64,000 nucleotides of DNA, taken from positions 62,001 to 126,000 of the forward strand of contig NW_022985575.1 in assembly GCF_010093815.1 (NCBI RefSeq), written 5' to 3'. This document shows, piece after piece, positions 32,977 through 43,612 of the stretch (the first letter of the stretch is position 1; each line of letters starts with the position of its first letter). The translations under genes were made by a program, and so were the position numbers. The notes under the pieces were generated by a model. That model searched no databases and had not been told where the DNA came from. It saw only the letters and a list, made by a program, of their open reading frames with translations. This DNA is from Pseudovirgaria hyperparasitica (lineage: Eukaryota > Ascomycota > Dothideomycetes > Acrospermales > Acrospermaceae).

Positions 32977-34932
32977 GGTGTCTGACAATTCTTTGGGTCT
33001 ACTGTGATGAGGCTGGAGGACAGGGCGTCCCAAAATCGTCCGGATCTACACTGTATCTTATACAGACGATCACGAAGTCTTGCGCACATTCTGACCGAGG
33101 CAGTGATTTGTCGCATACAGTCTTTATTGGCCCAAAATCAGGTCTAAGATGCCAATTGTCGCTGTGATAACGCTGGGCGATACCCTGGCGCACATGCCAA
33201 TCTTTAGCAATCACATCTCCCCACACCGTTGAGGGTCAACAGGGGCACAATCCAGTGCGCCCTAGCCGTCGATCAGTGAACTTGATCAAACATTGCCCCA
33301 TCGTGTTTGAGTGCTGAGCCAATAGAGCAGTGCGTGATAGAGAAGAAGAGGACTCTGTCCAATAAGAAGAGAGTGTGGGGTAAGCAAGCCTCGGCAGGTG
33401 TGTTTGTCTAGAGAGAGCTAATGGTAGATCAACGAGCTTAAGTTGACCTAAACATTCTCTCTAGGCCACTTCTCGCTAGGTTAATTACTTCACAACGCGA
33501 TAGTGAAGGAGTGTTTGGGATCTACAGGGTGGCATGAGCCTCGAACGGCTGACGGCGAAATGACCCTCTTTCGAATTCTTCAGATGCTTATCTACATCGT
33601 GGACTGTAGTGGTTTACTGGAAGTCCACACTGATGATGCACGAATTGGAGACGACGCATTTATGTCTAAGCTGTGCTTATCATAACCACCAGAGCATCGA
33701 GCGACCCGAGTAATACTTGTAATGATCTCAAAGTCCGTCCATTTCACGGCCAGTTCTTGGCGAAATCTCGTGCTCGAGACTTTTCGCTATCGGCTGCATG
33801 TAATACTATCCCTTGATTACTACTACATCTTTTTGCATTACGTTTATTGGTGGATCTCTGCATGTTTGATCTGTCTACAGTGGGTCAGATGGCGCCTTGT
33901 GACGCCCAGCTTCTGTTCTCGATGTAGTTGAGCAACAAGTCATCGAGTCTTGGTACATTCTACGCGGACAGAAAGCGAAGACCGGGAATTCTTAGCTGCA
34001 TGAAAGTCATCCTGATGAGTTTCTGGAAGCACTGAGGGTCCCATCGCACGCTGGGCGCATGAGACAGGAACGACTACTCAGGTAATTAATGATGCTCGTT
34101 GAGACGTACTGGTATGCTCGTTGAGACGTACTGCTCATCAACCTATCAAAGCCTTAAGACACCACGCACCATTTATCGAGGGTCCACTTTACATATCCTG
34201 GTCCATGTAACTTGAAACGGTATTCTTGAGCGACGAAACCTATTACTATATCTTAATGCTTTCCAGAGCGTGTTTAGTTGCTTATGGCAATACCATGATG
34301 GCTCGATGGCAAATCTAGCTCACACAATGACCGTGGTAATTAAAAAAGGACATAGGAAAGGTCAACGAGTTGTCCTGGGTGAGGCGAAATGGAATCATAA
34401 AGTAAGTTCTTAGATCAGCCACGTTTGAGCCAAACGGTAGGCAGGTGGCGTTTCTTAATCTTTGTTCGACTATTTGTTATTAGTGGATATTCAAGTACAA
34501 CGACGTTAGTGGTAACATGTATACGATGTGAAATTGTCTTTTAAGGATAGACACGCTGGCCTTGTGGTTGTGCATTTCTACGTAAGCACGATGACGTAAC
34601 CGTTGTACAGCTCAAACATGAATAACACTCCATAACGTGAGGTATGATCGCGTAGGGCGATGAATTATTAGATAATGCTATCATGTGTGAACATGTGCTA
34701 ACAGTACTAGCTAAGTTCATGATTAATCCTAGTATCATAAACATGTTTTCTACAAGCATGAATGCGGGCGATTTGAAAGGCCACTACCTCCAACGCCCAT
34801 GATGCTCCTGATGCCGTCTAAAATAAGCTTACAGACAGCTCTGTACCGTCTTGTTTTGTAACGCCGTCCTGTGATATGACCAAGATGTAGTCTGACGACT
34901 ATCGTATAACAATGATCTAAAGAAGAAAACCC
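32977..34932. other. Gene-poor gap of about 2 kb
   Basis: The longest stretch without a gene. It contains a 22-base tandem duplication (34092-34133), an imperfect hairpin (33408-33464) and a short coding-like segment at 33906-34085 that is open except for one TAG at 33993 (VVEQQVIESWYILRG, then HPDEFLEALRVPSHAGRM). The last 600 bases are AT-rich. I cannot name a parent gene for the coding-like piece. Confidence 0.5.
34092..34133. repeat. Two-copy tandem repeat, 22-base period
   Basis: The 20-mer ATGCTCGTTGAGACGTACTG occurs at 34092-34111 and again at 34114-34133, separated by GT. The copies are identical, so the duplication is recent. Confidence 0.9.
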
Positions 34933-35799
34933 TCATGCAGTCATAATATCCATAGGAGGTCGCTCTGTTCTGACCTCTTTCATGCGATCTACATTCAGGG
35001 GAGTAAGGATACCAGGGCTTCCTGACAGGCCAGTCGTATCGTCGACGGAAATTACTGGGAGGAGAGGGCTGTCGCCGTGGTCATCAGGGTGATACACGAC
35101 CGTGGAACTTCCGCGCTTCCTCGTCTTAGCTCGAGGTGATGTCTCCGGGTTGCCGCTTTCTGTGGTTGGCGAGGGGCAGTCGATGCCTATATCTCTTGTT
35201 GCTGTGTTGGCATTCAGTTTCGCCAGAGCAGTTGCCAAATCTTCCGCGTGAACCATTTTATTTGGGGGGTCTTCATTGCGCACCTCCCAGCCATGCGGCG
35301 GCGATGGAGGAGGGCTGATGAAGAAGAGCCTGGCACTCTTGGGTAGGTCGAGATGTTGGTCCGCTGGGTTGATTGGAGTAGGTTCACCAAAGAAGACGCG
35401 CGTTGGGCAGCCCATCAAGTGCGTACCGTCAAGTTGCTGACGTATAGATATAGCATCCTCTATCTTGAAGAACGAAGCGATTATGCGGCGAAAGGACTTG
35501 AGAGGCGCGAAGGAGTGGAGTTCGGCGCGCTCATTAATACTGTCGCGAATGGTGGCAAGATTCGCTGGGTGGAAGATGGCGACATCGTGGAGGTTCTAGA
35601 GTCTGTTAATGGGACGGTTCAGGTGGAAAATATATGCCGGAGCACTTACAGTTATGATGAGAGTATTTGAGGGTTCTGATGGTGTTATGAGAGGTGGGAG
35701 GTCTGAAAGGTCGAGAGAGAGAGGTGATTTGGGTGCTTTGGAGGACGCATTGCTTGATGCGCGGCTCTGCCGAGGCGACGAGAAATCCACAGATGCCAT
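34933..35799 (-). CDS. RCN1: Calcipressin, regulator of calcineurin
   Basis: Binds and modulates the phosphatase calcineurin. Exons 35799-35650 and 35595-34933 give 270 residues; intron GTAAGT...CTCTAG. The N-terminal low-complexity part precedes an RRM-like fold (NTLIITNLHDVAIFHPANL to SFRRIIASFFKIEDAISIRQQLDG). The family hallmark FFISPPPSPPHGW (about residues 141-153) is the LxxPPxSPP-type segment in which Ser phosphorylation controls inhibition. The tail carries PGILTPLN, a likely further calcineurin or kinase contact, and ends in a disordered, charged stretch. In yeast and Cryptococcus the protein is induced by, and feeds back on, calcium signalling. Assignment is firm. Confidence 0.93.
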
Positions 35800-37481
35800 A
35801 TTACTGTTTGGTATGTTGGGTGGTTTGGCAGCGGCTGGTAATTCAGCAGTTATATGGTTGTAGGTGTGTATTTGCTTGGAAGTACAATATCCGGGAGCGT
35901 TGAGTCGAATCATATATGTATTGACGCAAGATGGCGGAGCTCCATGGAAGGTTTGGCCACCGTTTTCCGGGCGCGCTAAGCATCAACCAATGGCGGAGCG
36001 GCATGATGTTCGAGATTGTCTAACACATTTAACACAGCCTCCTTCGTTCCCATCGCATGCACGTCCAACCCGAGCCCCCTTTCATTACCAATTGCTATCG
36101 TCACCGGGAATGTCCCACCCATGGAATTGCCCTAATCGCTAATCAGACGTCTAGTCCCAAGCGTAGTCGCAGTTTGACCACGTTCACAAGGCTGTGTCTA
36201 CGGTCGATGAGAGACGGACTCCTTTTGCTAGAGGGCGCAGCTACTAAACACTGGAGCGCCTAGGCATATTGCGTGGACACTTGCTTTGCTGTTCTCCCTT
36301 CCTCTACGTCGGTTGCAATGATGAGAGGATCAGCTACATTCCGGTCCCGAAAGAAAGAGAGACAGCCAACGTGAAGTCATAATGTCTCATGATCTCAGCA
36401 GCGGACAACAGGAGCCCACCGAAAGCCAGCCATGGCATCGCTAACATCTACTGAATCAATTGCACGTCATGGAATCAGATTACCCAAAGCGGCAAGCCTC
36501 GTTCGGCGGAATGATACATGGTCTCATAGGTGGCTTTGTCAACGGCGGCGAACTCACTCCGCCGCCAAGTGCTCAAGGCGGAGGTATAAGCCGTCATTCC
36601 ACGACAGATTCGACATGCTGTCATTCGCAATGCCGCGTTACGGCACGTGAGGATTATGGTCAATCTCCTGTCTGTCTATTGATCGGTCTTAGTCTCACCT
36701 TGTCTGCCCCTGTAATACTGCTGTCTGCTGAGCTTCTCATGTCTGAGGCGGAGCGGCGAGCTGTGTGCGCCGAGGTTGACTTTGGAAATCCGATTCCCAC
36801 TCAATACGATTCCTGGCTGGCTCAGGTGTCGACAGTCAGCGGCTCCTTATGTGTTGTACAACAGCTTGAACTACGCTTCCATGAATGTTGATGCAAGTTA
36901 TTTATGCAGCTGGTGCCACTACGAAAATTCACAAAGCGCAGACGAGCATTGGCGAGATCAGTATGCTCCCTTCATTGTTCGAGATAGTCATGCAACAAAT
37001 TGCGCTCGGTCAGACACAGGCTAGGTTAATGATGACACTCTGATCATTACGAATAGTCACCGACTACCTGACTTGCTAGATAATCGAGATAGTCAAAAGC
37101 AACATTCGATACTTGCATAAATGCACATTTGAGCTGTTTGGACTCAAGTTGATGAATACAGTCTACTACAATTGATTTGTATATTTACACGTGACCAGTC
37201 TGTCGGGAGGTGTGGCAGTGCACGAGGTACCAAGCCACGACCGCTTGGCACTGATCGGCATCCCGAAGATATTCAGACGTCGACTTTGCGACAATACAGT
37301 AGATCCACGGATCCTTCAATTCCCCCATAATCCGCATAGTCGTCACCGCGCTCGGCTCCACACATCACCTAACTAGCCCATCTTCAACTTCAAGGCTCAG
37401 GCGCGCATCAAATACGCCACCCAAGCTTCGCACAGCGTCGCGTGCAAAGCCACGACGGCCGCGTAGCACGTCTCTGCCAGA
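35800..37481. other. Divergent intergenic region of 1.7 kb
   Basis: Between calcipressin and RPB3. The only frame of note is 36469-36891 on the plus strand (about 140 codons, Gly-rich start then a hydrophobic stretch SPVCLLIGLSLTLSAPVILL), which I cannot match to a family and which has no clear splice-linked exons. The remainder shows nothing. Confidence 0.4.
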
Positions 37482-38667
37482 ATGGCCTACGACTTCGATG
37501 GCCTGAACGGCGATATTGCCGAGGGTCTCAGTGTCAAGATTCGCGAGGTACATCTCATTAGCCTCTCAATGCATGCTCACGGTCGCATGGTTGCTGTACT
37601 AACCGCGATGGCGCACAGGCAACTCCCACCGTCGCCGACTTCTACATCGACAACCTCGATCTCGCGACCGCGAATTCCCTCCGCCGTGTGATGCTTGCCG
37701 AAGTGCCCACTCTCGCTATAGACGTAGTTGAAGTCGAAAAGAATACCTCGTACCTCGCGGATGAGTTCATCTGCCATCGCTTGGGCCTGATCCCTCTCTC
37801 CGCAAAGAATGTCGAGGATGTTCTCTACACTCGCGACTGCGAATGCGAACAATACTGTGAGAACTGTAGTGTCATGCTCACGCTGCAGGCAAAGTGCACC
37901 GGCGACGATATCATGCGCGTGTATGCGCGCGACCTGGTAGTTTCGGAGATGCGGGCGAACGAGTGGGTTGGGACACCTGTGCTGTCGGACCCAGACGGTA
38001 ACGGCTCGATTATCTGCAAGCTAAGGAAAGGACAAGAGATCAAAATGAAGTGTATAGCGAAGAAGGGTATAGCAAAAGAGCATGCGAAATGGGCCCCAAC
38101 AGCCGCAATCGGGTTTGAATACGATCCATACAACCGGTTACGGCACGTCAGCTATTGGTATGAGGAGGACGCGATGAAGGAATGGTACGTGCAAAGATGA
38201 TGCCAGCTATTCTTCCAATTGTGATCGCTGACATGAAACCCAGGCCCATCAATGAACGCAACGCCGCCTTCGAGGAACCCGTCGCCGAAAACGACTCCTT
38301 CGACTTCAATAAACAACCCACACGCTTCTATTTCAACGTCGAAACCGTCGGTTCGCTCGAGCCTGATGTTGTCATGCAACAAGGCATCAAGGTTCTCCAG
38401 CAGAAGCTCGCCGGCGTGATTCAGGAGCTCAATGGTGCCAGTGGAGACCAAGAAATGGGATACAACGACGGCGGCAGAACCCCTGACGGTGCGCCCAACG
38501 GCTACGGTGGTGCAGACCAAGGCTTTAATACACCATATGGAGGGCATAATAGTGTATGGGGTGGTGCGGGTGGTGGTGCAGCTGGTGCGGGCGGCACGAC
38601 ACCTTACGGAGCGACGCCATACGGACAGAGTAGTACCACGCCATATGGGCAGAATCCGGGTTGGTAG
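37482..38667 (+). CDS. RPB3: RNA polymerase II subunit Rpb3
   Basis: Alpha-like core subunit that pairs with Rpb11 to nucleate Pol II assembly. Exons 37482-37547, 37619-38184 and 38244-38667 give 351 residues (yeast 318). The alpha-motif LATANSLRRVMLAEVPTLA leads exon 2; the zinc ligands lie in CECEQYCENCSVMLTL; YEYDPYN-like EYDPYNRLRH and ERNAAFEEP follow. Exon 1 encodes only MAYDFDGLNGDIAEGLSVKIRE. The C-terminal tail is longer than in yeast and is made of Gly-rich TPYG repeats, expected to be disordered. Assignment certain. Confidence 0.98.
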
Positions 38668-39136
38668 TTCCTGTTCCTGTTACGCTCGTTGTGGTGGTGT
38701 AAAATATGGTGCATAGGAAGGAGCAAGGCGTTTAGGCAATGGGCTTGTGTGAATAATTGTGGGCGCCTCCTCAACCTTCAGAGCATATGCGCAACCTATC
38801 GCGGATTCGATATTGGCATTCAAAAACAAGAACACAAAAAGATAGACGTGCTCTTCAACTTCGCGTACAGGCACGAAAGACCAAAGTTAAACATTCATGG
38901 AGGGCATCTGAAGTTAGAGGACTGCAAGTCCCTTTGTCCTTTTCCTTATCCAATTATAATGTTACTTTTACAGGTTCTCATCTATGTAGTACAGATCGGT
39001 CGTGAGGGAGGAGGAATATATGTACAAGTAGGATTAGCCTGCAAGCTATGCTGCAACAGCAAGTATAAACGTGGAGAAACATTCTTAGCAAGCCGAACAG
39101 CACTTTTATCAAAACAAGGCAAAGCGACGAGACCAT
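38668..39136. other. Convergent intergenic gap
   Basis: 3'-3' gap between RPB3 and the GrpE gene; no further feature seen. Confidence 0.45.
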
Positions 39137-39934
39137 CTATGAGTTCTTCACCACGCCCACCTTTGCCGCCCGTATCACCCTGCCATTCAACTTGAAGCCC
39201 TTCTGCTGAGTGGTAAAACACGTCCCATCCTCCTTATCCCCCTGCGGTGTCATGAATATCGCCTCGTGCACATTCGGATCAAACTTCTCGCCCTCAGGGC
39301 TCGGGTCGAACCGCTCCAGCCCATGCTTCTTCAGCGTGCCCATGAGGATCGTCTCCGTCATGCGCAGACCGGAGTGCAGGTTGGCCAGATCGGTATTCGC
39401 GCCCTCGGCGAGCGCGGCTTGCGGTGTGTTCTCGAGCGCGCGGTCGAGATTGTCGATGGACTCGATGAGATCGCGGGAGAAGCGCGAGAGGGCAAAGTCC
39501 TTTGCGGCAGAGACTTCTCGCTTGGTGCGCTCTTGTAGGTTGCGGAAGTCGGCGACTGAGCGTAGGTACTTGTCCTGTGTTGAGAGGCCTGGATTAGCGG
39601 AAGCTTTGGAATGGGCAGTTTCGCAGCTCGCGTGATGCGTGCGCTGCAGTGCGAGGCAGGACTGGGATCAATTGCGTACCTTTAGCTCGACAACCTCCTT
39701 GTTCCTCGCCTCGAGCTCCTTCTTGACCGGGTCTTCGGGTTCGGTTTTGGTCTCTGTCTCAGCGGGTTTCGCGTTGTCTTCTTTCTTCGACTCGCTGGCT
39801 TCGGAGTACCATCGCGAAACTACTCCGGGCTGCGTGGCGCGCAGATATGAGGGACTGGAAGTGCGAAGTGCGACCTGGGGGCGGAAGGAGGGACGGACGA
39901 CGCGCGAGGTGCGCAATAATGTTCTTTGAATCAT
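39137..39934 (-). CDS. MGE1: Mitochondrial GrpE nucleotide-exchange factor
   Basis: Releases ADP from mitochondrial Hsp70 (Ssc1) during protein import and folding. Exons 39934-39680 and 39574-39137 encode 230 residues; the 105-base intron joins ELK|DKYLRSVADFRN. The N-terminus is Arg/Ser-rich and acid-free (MIQRTLLRTSRVVRPSFR), a mitochondrial targeting sequence. A charged helical linker precedes the long dimer helix (RNLQERTKREVSAAKDFALSRF), then the head domain with FDPNVHEAIFMTPQGDKEDGT and the closing GRVIRAAKVGVVKN block, all characteristic of GrpE. Confidence 0.97.
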
Positions 39935-40476
39935 GTTGTGATGTGTGAGTGTGGGAGATGGATGATGAGTGTGACGTCTAGAGAGCTTGAAGGCAAAGAA
40001 TAGAAATCTTTTGGGATGCAGGGATCGGCGGCCCGTGCACCGCCGTCCCGATGGACATCATTCCAAGCCACGCATAATTTAATTATTCTCTTAAAACTAT
40101 CTAATACTGAGCATATGATAAGTCAGACAACACGCATTATATTCTAATTCCTAGATGATACATATCGGTCTCGTCGAAAAGCACAATCTTTGATTCAGAT
40201 GTACCAGGCCTCCTTAACACATCGACGAACGAACATTGCTCGTGGAAGAGCGGCGCCAAGGTCAATAAAAATAAGCTGGAACTGCGAGTAGCTTAAGCCA
40301 GTCCGAACAAGACGTTCGAAGTAGGCTCAAATTACGTAGCGTTTGATCTTCGCACATTGACTAATCGGCACGCCATGGGAGAGATGGGCATGGCAACTTA
40401 AGTAGTGCGGTTCGGTTCACTCTGATCAGGTTTGTGAGTATGCCTCATCTCACTGTAGATAATGATTTAAATTGAG
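39935..40476. other. Intergenic gap
   Basis: Promoter side of the GrpE gene and 3' side of the RING-CH gene. AT-rich patch at 40070-40170. No gene or repeat seen. Confidence 0.45.
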
Positions 40477-41527
40477 CTAGTCGTCTTCATCGTCTCCATC
40501 GTCAGCGTCATGTACATCCATAACTTTCTGCTCGACCCGACGTAGAATTCGTTTGCTCCAGGCTTGGACGGCTTTCCATATGCCCTGCTCTCGATCAGCT
40601 CTGTTTTCTTGATAAGGGTTGTAGACTTACATAAAGGACTGTAATCACTCCAATCATGATCGCTATCCATGTAATACCAGTGATTCGCTCTCGTCCAGTC
40701 CTACCTTGCCGCCCGCCAGTAGGCACGCCACGCAAACCATTGATCCAGTTCCAAGGGTTACTAAGTAGGACTTTCAAGAAGCCCACCACGCCGATGGACA
40801 CGAATCCATTCGCGAAGTGCTCGTACCAGCTGACGGGCTCATTAGCAGGCCTTTGGTGGTGCCGATTGCGTGAGTCTTCAAAGAGCTGGTCCGTCACAAT
40901 AGTCATCGGATCCAGCCCAATGCGGATGATGGTCTCAGCGAAGAAACCCAAAATAAATGCGATGGAAGTAAGCACGGTGATACTGAGTACCACTCGTAGT
41001 ACTGGGATATTGCCATTAGCATTTGATTTCAAACTTATCGCTGACCAAGAAGTACGGTCGTATCATTATATAAACTTACTCGGGTTCGCTAAGAGGCCGG
41101 CCCATCCAAGTCGTGAAAGCTTGTATTTGAAGCCGCACGTGGGACATTCGTAGAAGTTCCTTCTGCTAGTAGGATCTCGCATCCTCCACTGAGCTAGACA
41201 GCCATCGTGTACATATTTCGATGACCCCTTACACTTGCATGGTCGGATGAGACGCCCTGCTTCATCCTCGTACACAACTTCCGGTCTCGGTTGAAGGAAA
41301 CCGGGCAAACTCTCCATAGGCGGGCGTAATGTTGGCTGGACTATATCAAAACAGATACGACACGTTCGTGGACGGTAGAAATGCTCCTGCGGAGGATGCT
41401 GTTCATTCGGTCTCGTGGACTCAGAGTGGTCAGTTTGAGGGTTCGCTGCACGTTGAGTGAATGTATGCCAATCAGTCGGATCAACATGAGCATAGCCAGT
41501 CGAGTGTGCGTGTTCTGGAGAATCCAT
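40477..41527 (-). CDS. RING-CH (MARCH-type) membrane E3 ubiquitin ligase
   Basis: Exons 41527-41080, 41001-40631 and 40584-40477 give 308 residues. The C4HC3 RING-variant starts CRICFDIV (about residue 56), continues with CKCKGSSKYVHDGCLAQW and closes with CPTCGFKY, binding two zinc ions to recruit an E2. After intron 1 come membrane segments: VVLSITVLTSIAFILGFFAETI, ANGFVSIGVVGFLKVLL and GITWIAIMIGVITVLY. The third exon adds a basic helix (GIWKAVQAWSKRILRRVEQK) and an acidic end (DDGDDEDD). The plan fits ER or Golgi membrane ligases of the Doa10/MARCH group, although far smaller than Doa10. Intron 1 (78 bases) holds a stop in its frame, so it must be removed. The gene shares a 565-base promoter region with the proteasome gene. 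Confidence 0.87.
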
Positions 41528-42092
41528 TTTATATGATATACGCTCGCTGCGAGGAATCTGTATGGTCAGTGTATAAAGAGACAAGTCATGTCCGCCGATG
41601 ACAGCGGTAATGAATGAGTATTTAAGAGGTGGCTCGGCCAAGATAAACCTTCACACTCATGTGAGTAGAATACGGATGTCAAACATGATTCACACTCAGG
41701 GGGTGATCAATCTAGACACGGTGGCCGTAGAGAGAGGAGAGTGAACTACTTTGGGGGAATCGACCAAACAAGAATCCAATCGTGGAAGGAACGAGACGGC
41801 CGACGGGAGAATTTACTGCCGTTCGTCGTGGCGCCGGACCTTGAGTGCACGTGACCGTAATGTCTTGGCATTCATTGGTAGCTTCGCCGCGTATTCCAGA
41901 GCTGTAGCTTTGGTTGTTTGTCTTGCCTGGAGCTTCACTTTCACAAAATCATATCGGCTTCGAACTGCAGCATACTCCCACTCTTCACTGTTACTCCCAA
42001 GCTGCCGAATATACTGCCAGTCTATCAAACTATTATCTGGGTGCTTCTCCGCTGATCAGGTCCTCGAAGTCCGATTTCCTCAGTCCGTAGCA
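41528..42092. other. Shared divergent promoter, RING-CH ligase / proteasome alpha-2
   Basis: Two ubiquitin-pathway genes diverge from this 565-base region. I looked for the yeast-type proteasome element GGTGGCAAA and did not see it. Open frames here lack protein character. Confidence 0.45.
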
Positions 42093-43133
42093 ATGGCGGA
42101 CCGCTATGCATTCTCACTTACGACATTCTCTCCAACGTGAGTTCTTCTATACACGATGCTCAAATAGAACAGAAGACTAATTGTGTACTAGGGGAAAACT
42201 GGTGCAGATAGGTTTGCGAAACCCTGTCTTTAGTATTGGGCCGGATAACTGACCGCAACAGAGTATGCCCTCAATGCCGTCAACCAAGGTGTCACCTCCC
42301 TGGGTATCAAAGGTATGATCCGTCGCCAAGCTCAATACTTACCACTCTGATCGATTTAGCAACGAATGGCATTGTACTAGCGACCGAAAAGAAATCCTCA
42401 TCACCTCTTGTCGACGCCTCATCTTCGTCCAAAGTCAGCCTCATCACCCCGAATATCGGTATGGTTTACTCAGGCATGGGTCCGGACTACAGGATATTGG
42501 TCGACAAAGCTCGCAAAGTCTCTCATACTGGCTATAAGCGTGTGTACAACGAATACCCTCCGACTAGGATTCTCGTTCAGGACATCGCACGGGTCATGCA
42601 AGAGGCAACACAGTCTGGAGGTGTAAGACCATACGGCGTCAGTCTACTGATCGCTGGTTGGGATGACGGCATTGAGCCGGAGACAGAAGCAGCGAAGGAG
42701 GGTGAGACGGAAGAAGAGAAAAAAGCCGCGCAGGGCAAGACAGGGGGTATTCTCAAGGGCGGACCAAGTCTGTATCAAGTTGATCCTAGCGGAAGTTACT
42801 TCCCATGGAAAGCCACGGCGATTGGGAAGAGTGCAACCAGTGCAAAGACCTTCCTGGAGAAGAGATATACCGAGGGATTGGAGCTCGAGGATGCTATTCA
42901 CATCGCTCTCCTAACTCTGAAAGAGACCATAGAGGGTGAGATGAACGGCGATACAGTTGAGATTGGTAAGCGAATCAAATAATCAAAGCTGCGTAATTCG
43001 CTAACTGCATACAGGCATTGTAGGACCCCCAGAGGATCGTCTATTGGGATATGAAGGGGTAGAGCATGCACAAGGTCCACGGTTCAGGAAGCTTACTTCC
43101 CAAGAGGTGGAGGATTACTTGACAAACTTGTAG
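42093..43133 (+). CDS. PRE8: 20S proteasome subunit alpha-2
   Basis: Structural alpha-ring subunit of the proteasome. Five exons: 42093-42136, 42192-42211 (only 20 bases), 42262-42312, 42360-42965 and 43015-43133; 279 residues (yeast 250). Spliced, the start reads [28 protein letters not shown], the universal alpha-subunit signature, which needs all of the first four exons and so fixes the model. Further family blocks are [43 protein letters not shown] and [23 protein letters not shown]. Between IAGWD and GPSLYQV lies a charged insertion of some 30 residues ([16 protein letters not shown] in part), absent from yeast, in a loop expected to face outward. Confidence 0.97.
42192..42211 (+). other. 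20-base microexon of PRE8
   Basis: Exon 2, flanked by introns of 55 and 50 bases, encodes the GKLVQI core of the alpha-subunit signature. It is one of very few visible exons under 25 bases, and would be easily missed by gene finders. Confidence 0.9.
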
Positions 43134-43612
43134 AGCATATCTCGAGTACAGAAACTGCTATAATGTCTATACAGAGGTATAGAAGTGACACGATGGTTGG
43201 CTGTCTCTTACGTTCACGGTGATATGGTACACAATGTGCTCCGCCCAGCAGAGATGTCATTGTCTCGAATGTCATATTCTCTAGCCACTATGATCCTTAG
43301 GCATACCTCAAATGAGACATCCAAACTATCACACAGACGGAGAGTATACGTAGCCATCGAAGCTCTGTCTGACTATGTTTCGCAACATCGTTTCAAGTGT
43401 CGCGCTGACATGCCTTCCGGGTCGATCTCTTACATTAAGAATCGCATTGTATTACTTACCTGCGAGCTAATTATTTTAGCACTTGTCTAAAAGGAGACAC
43501 ATGTATATAGTGCCAAGATTATTGGGCCCTCAGCAGGTGAGGGATTTCACCTCACCCCTCCAAATAAGAACTTCATGTTAGTAACCTACTTTGCGATGCT
43601 ATAAACATCACA
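43134..43612. other. Intergenic gap
   Basis: Between proteasome alpha-2 and the glycoside-hydrolase-like gene on the same strand. A 10-base purine-pyrimidine palindrome-like string (GGTGAGG..CCTCACC, about 43537-43556) is the only structure noticed. Confidence 0.4.

Noticed and set aside
36469-36891. Possible gene with a Gly-rich start and one hydrophobic segment
   Set aside because: No family, no introns that extend it, and codon use not clearly unlike the surrounding DNA; kept only as a note in the gap entry.
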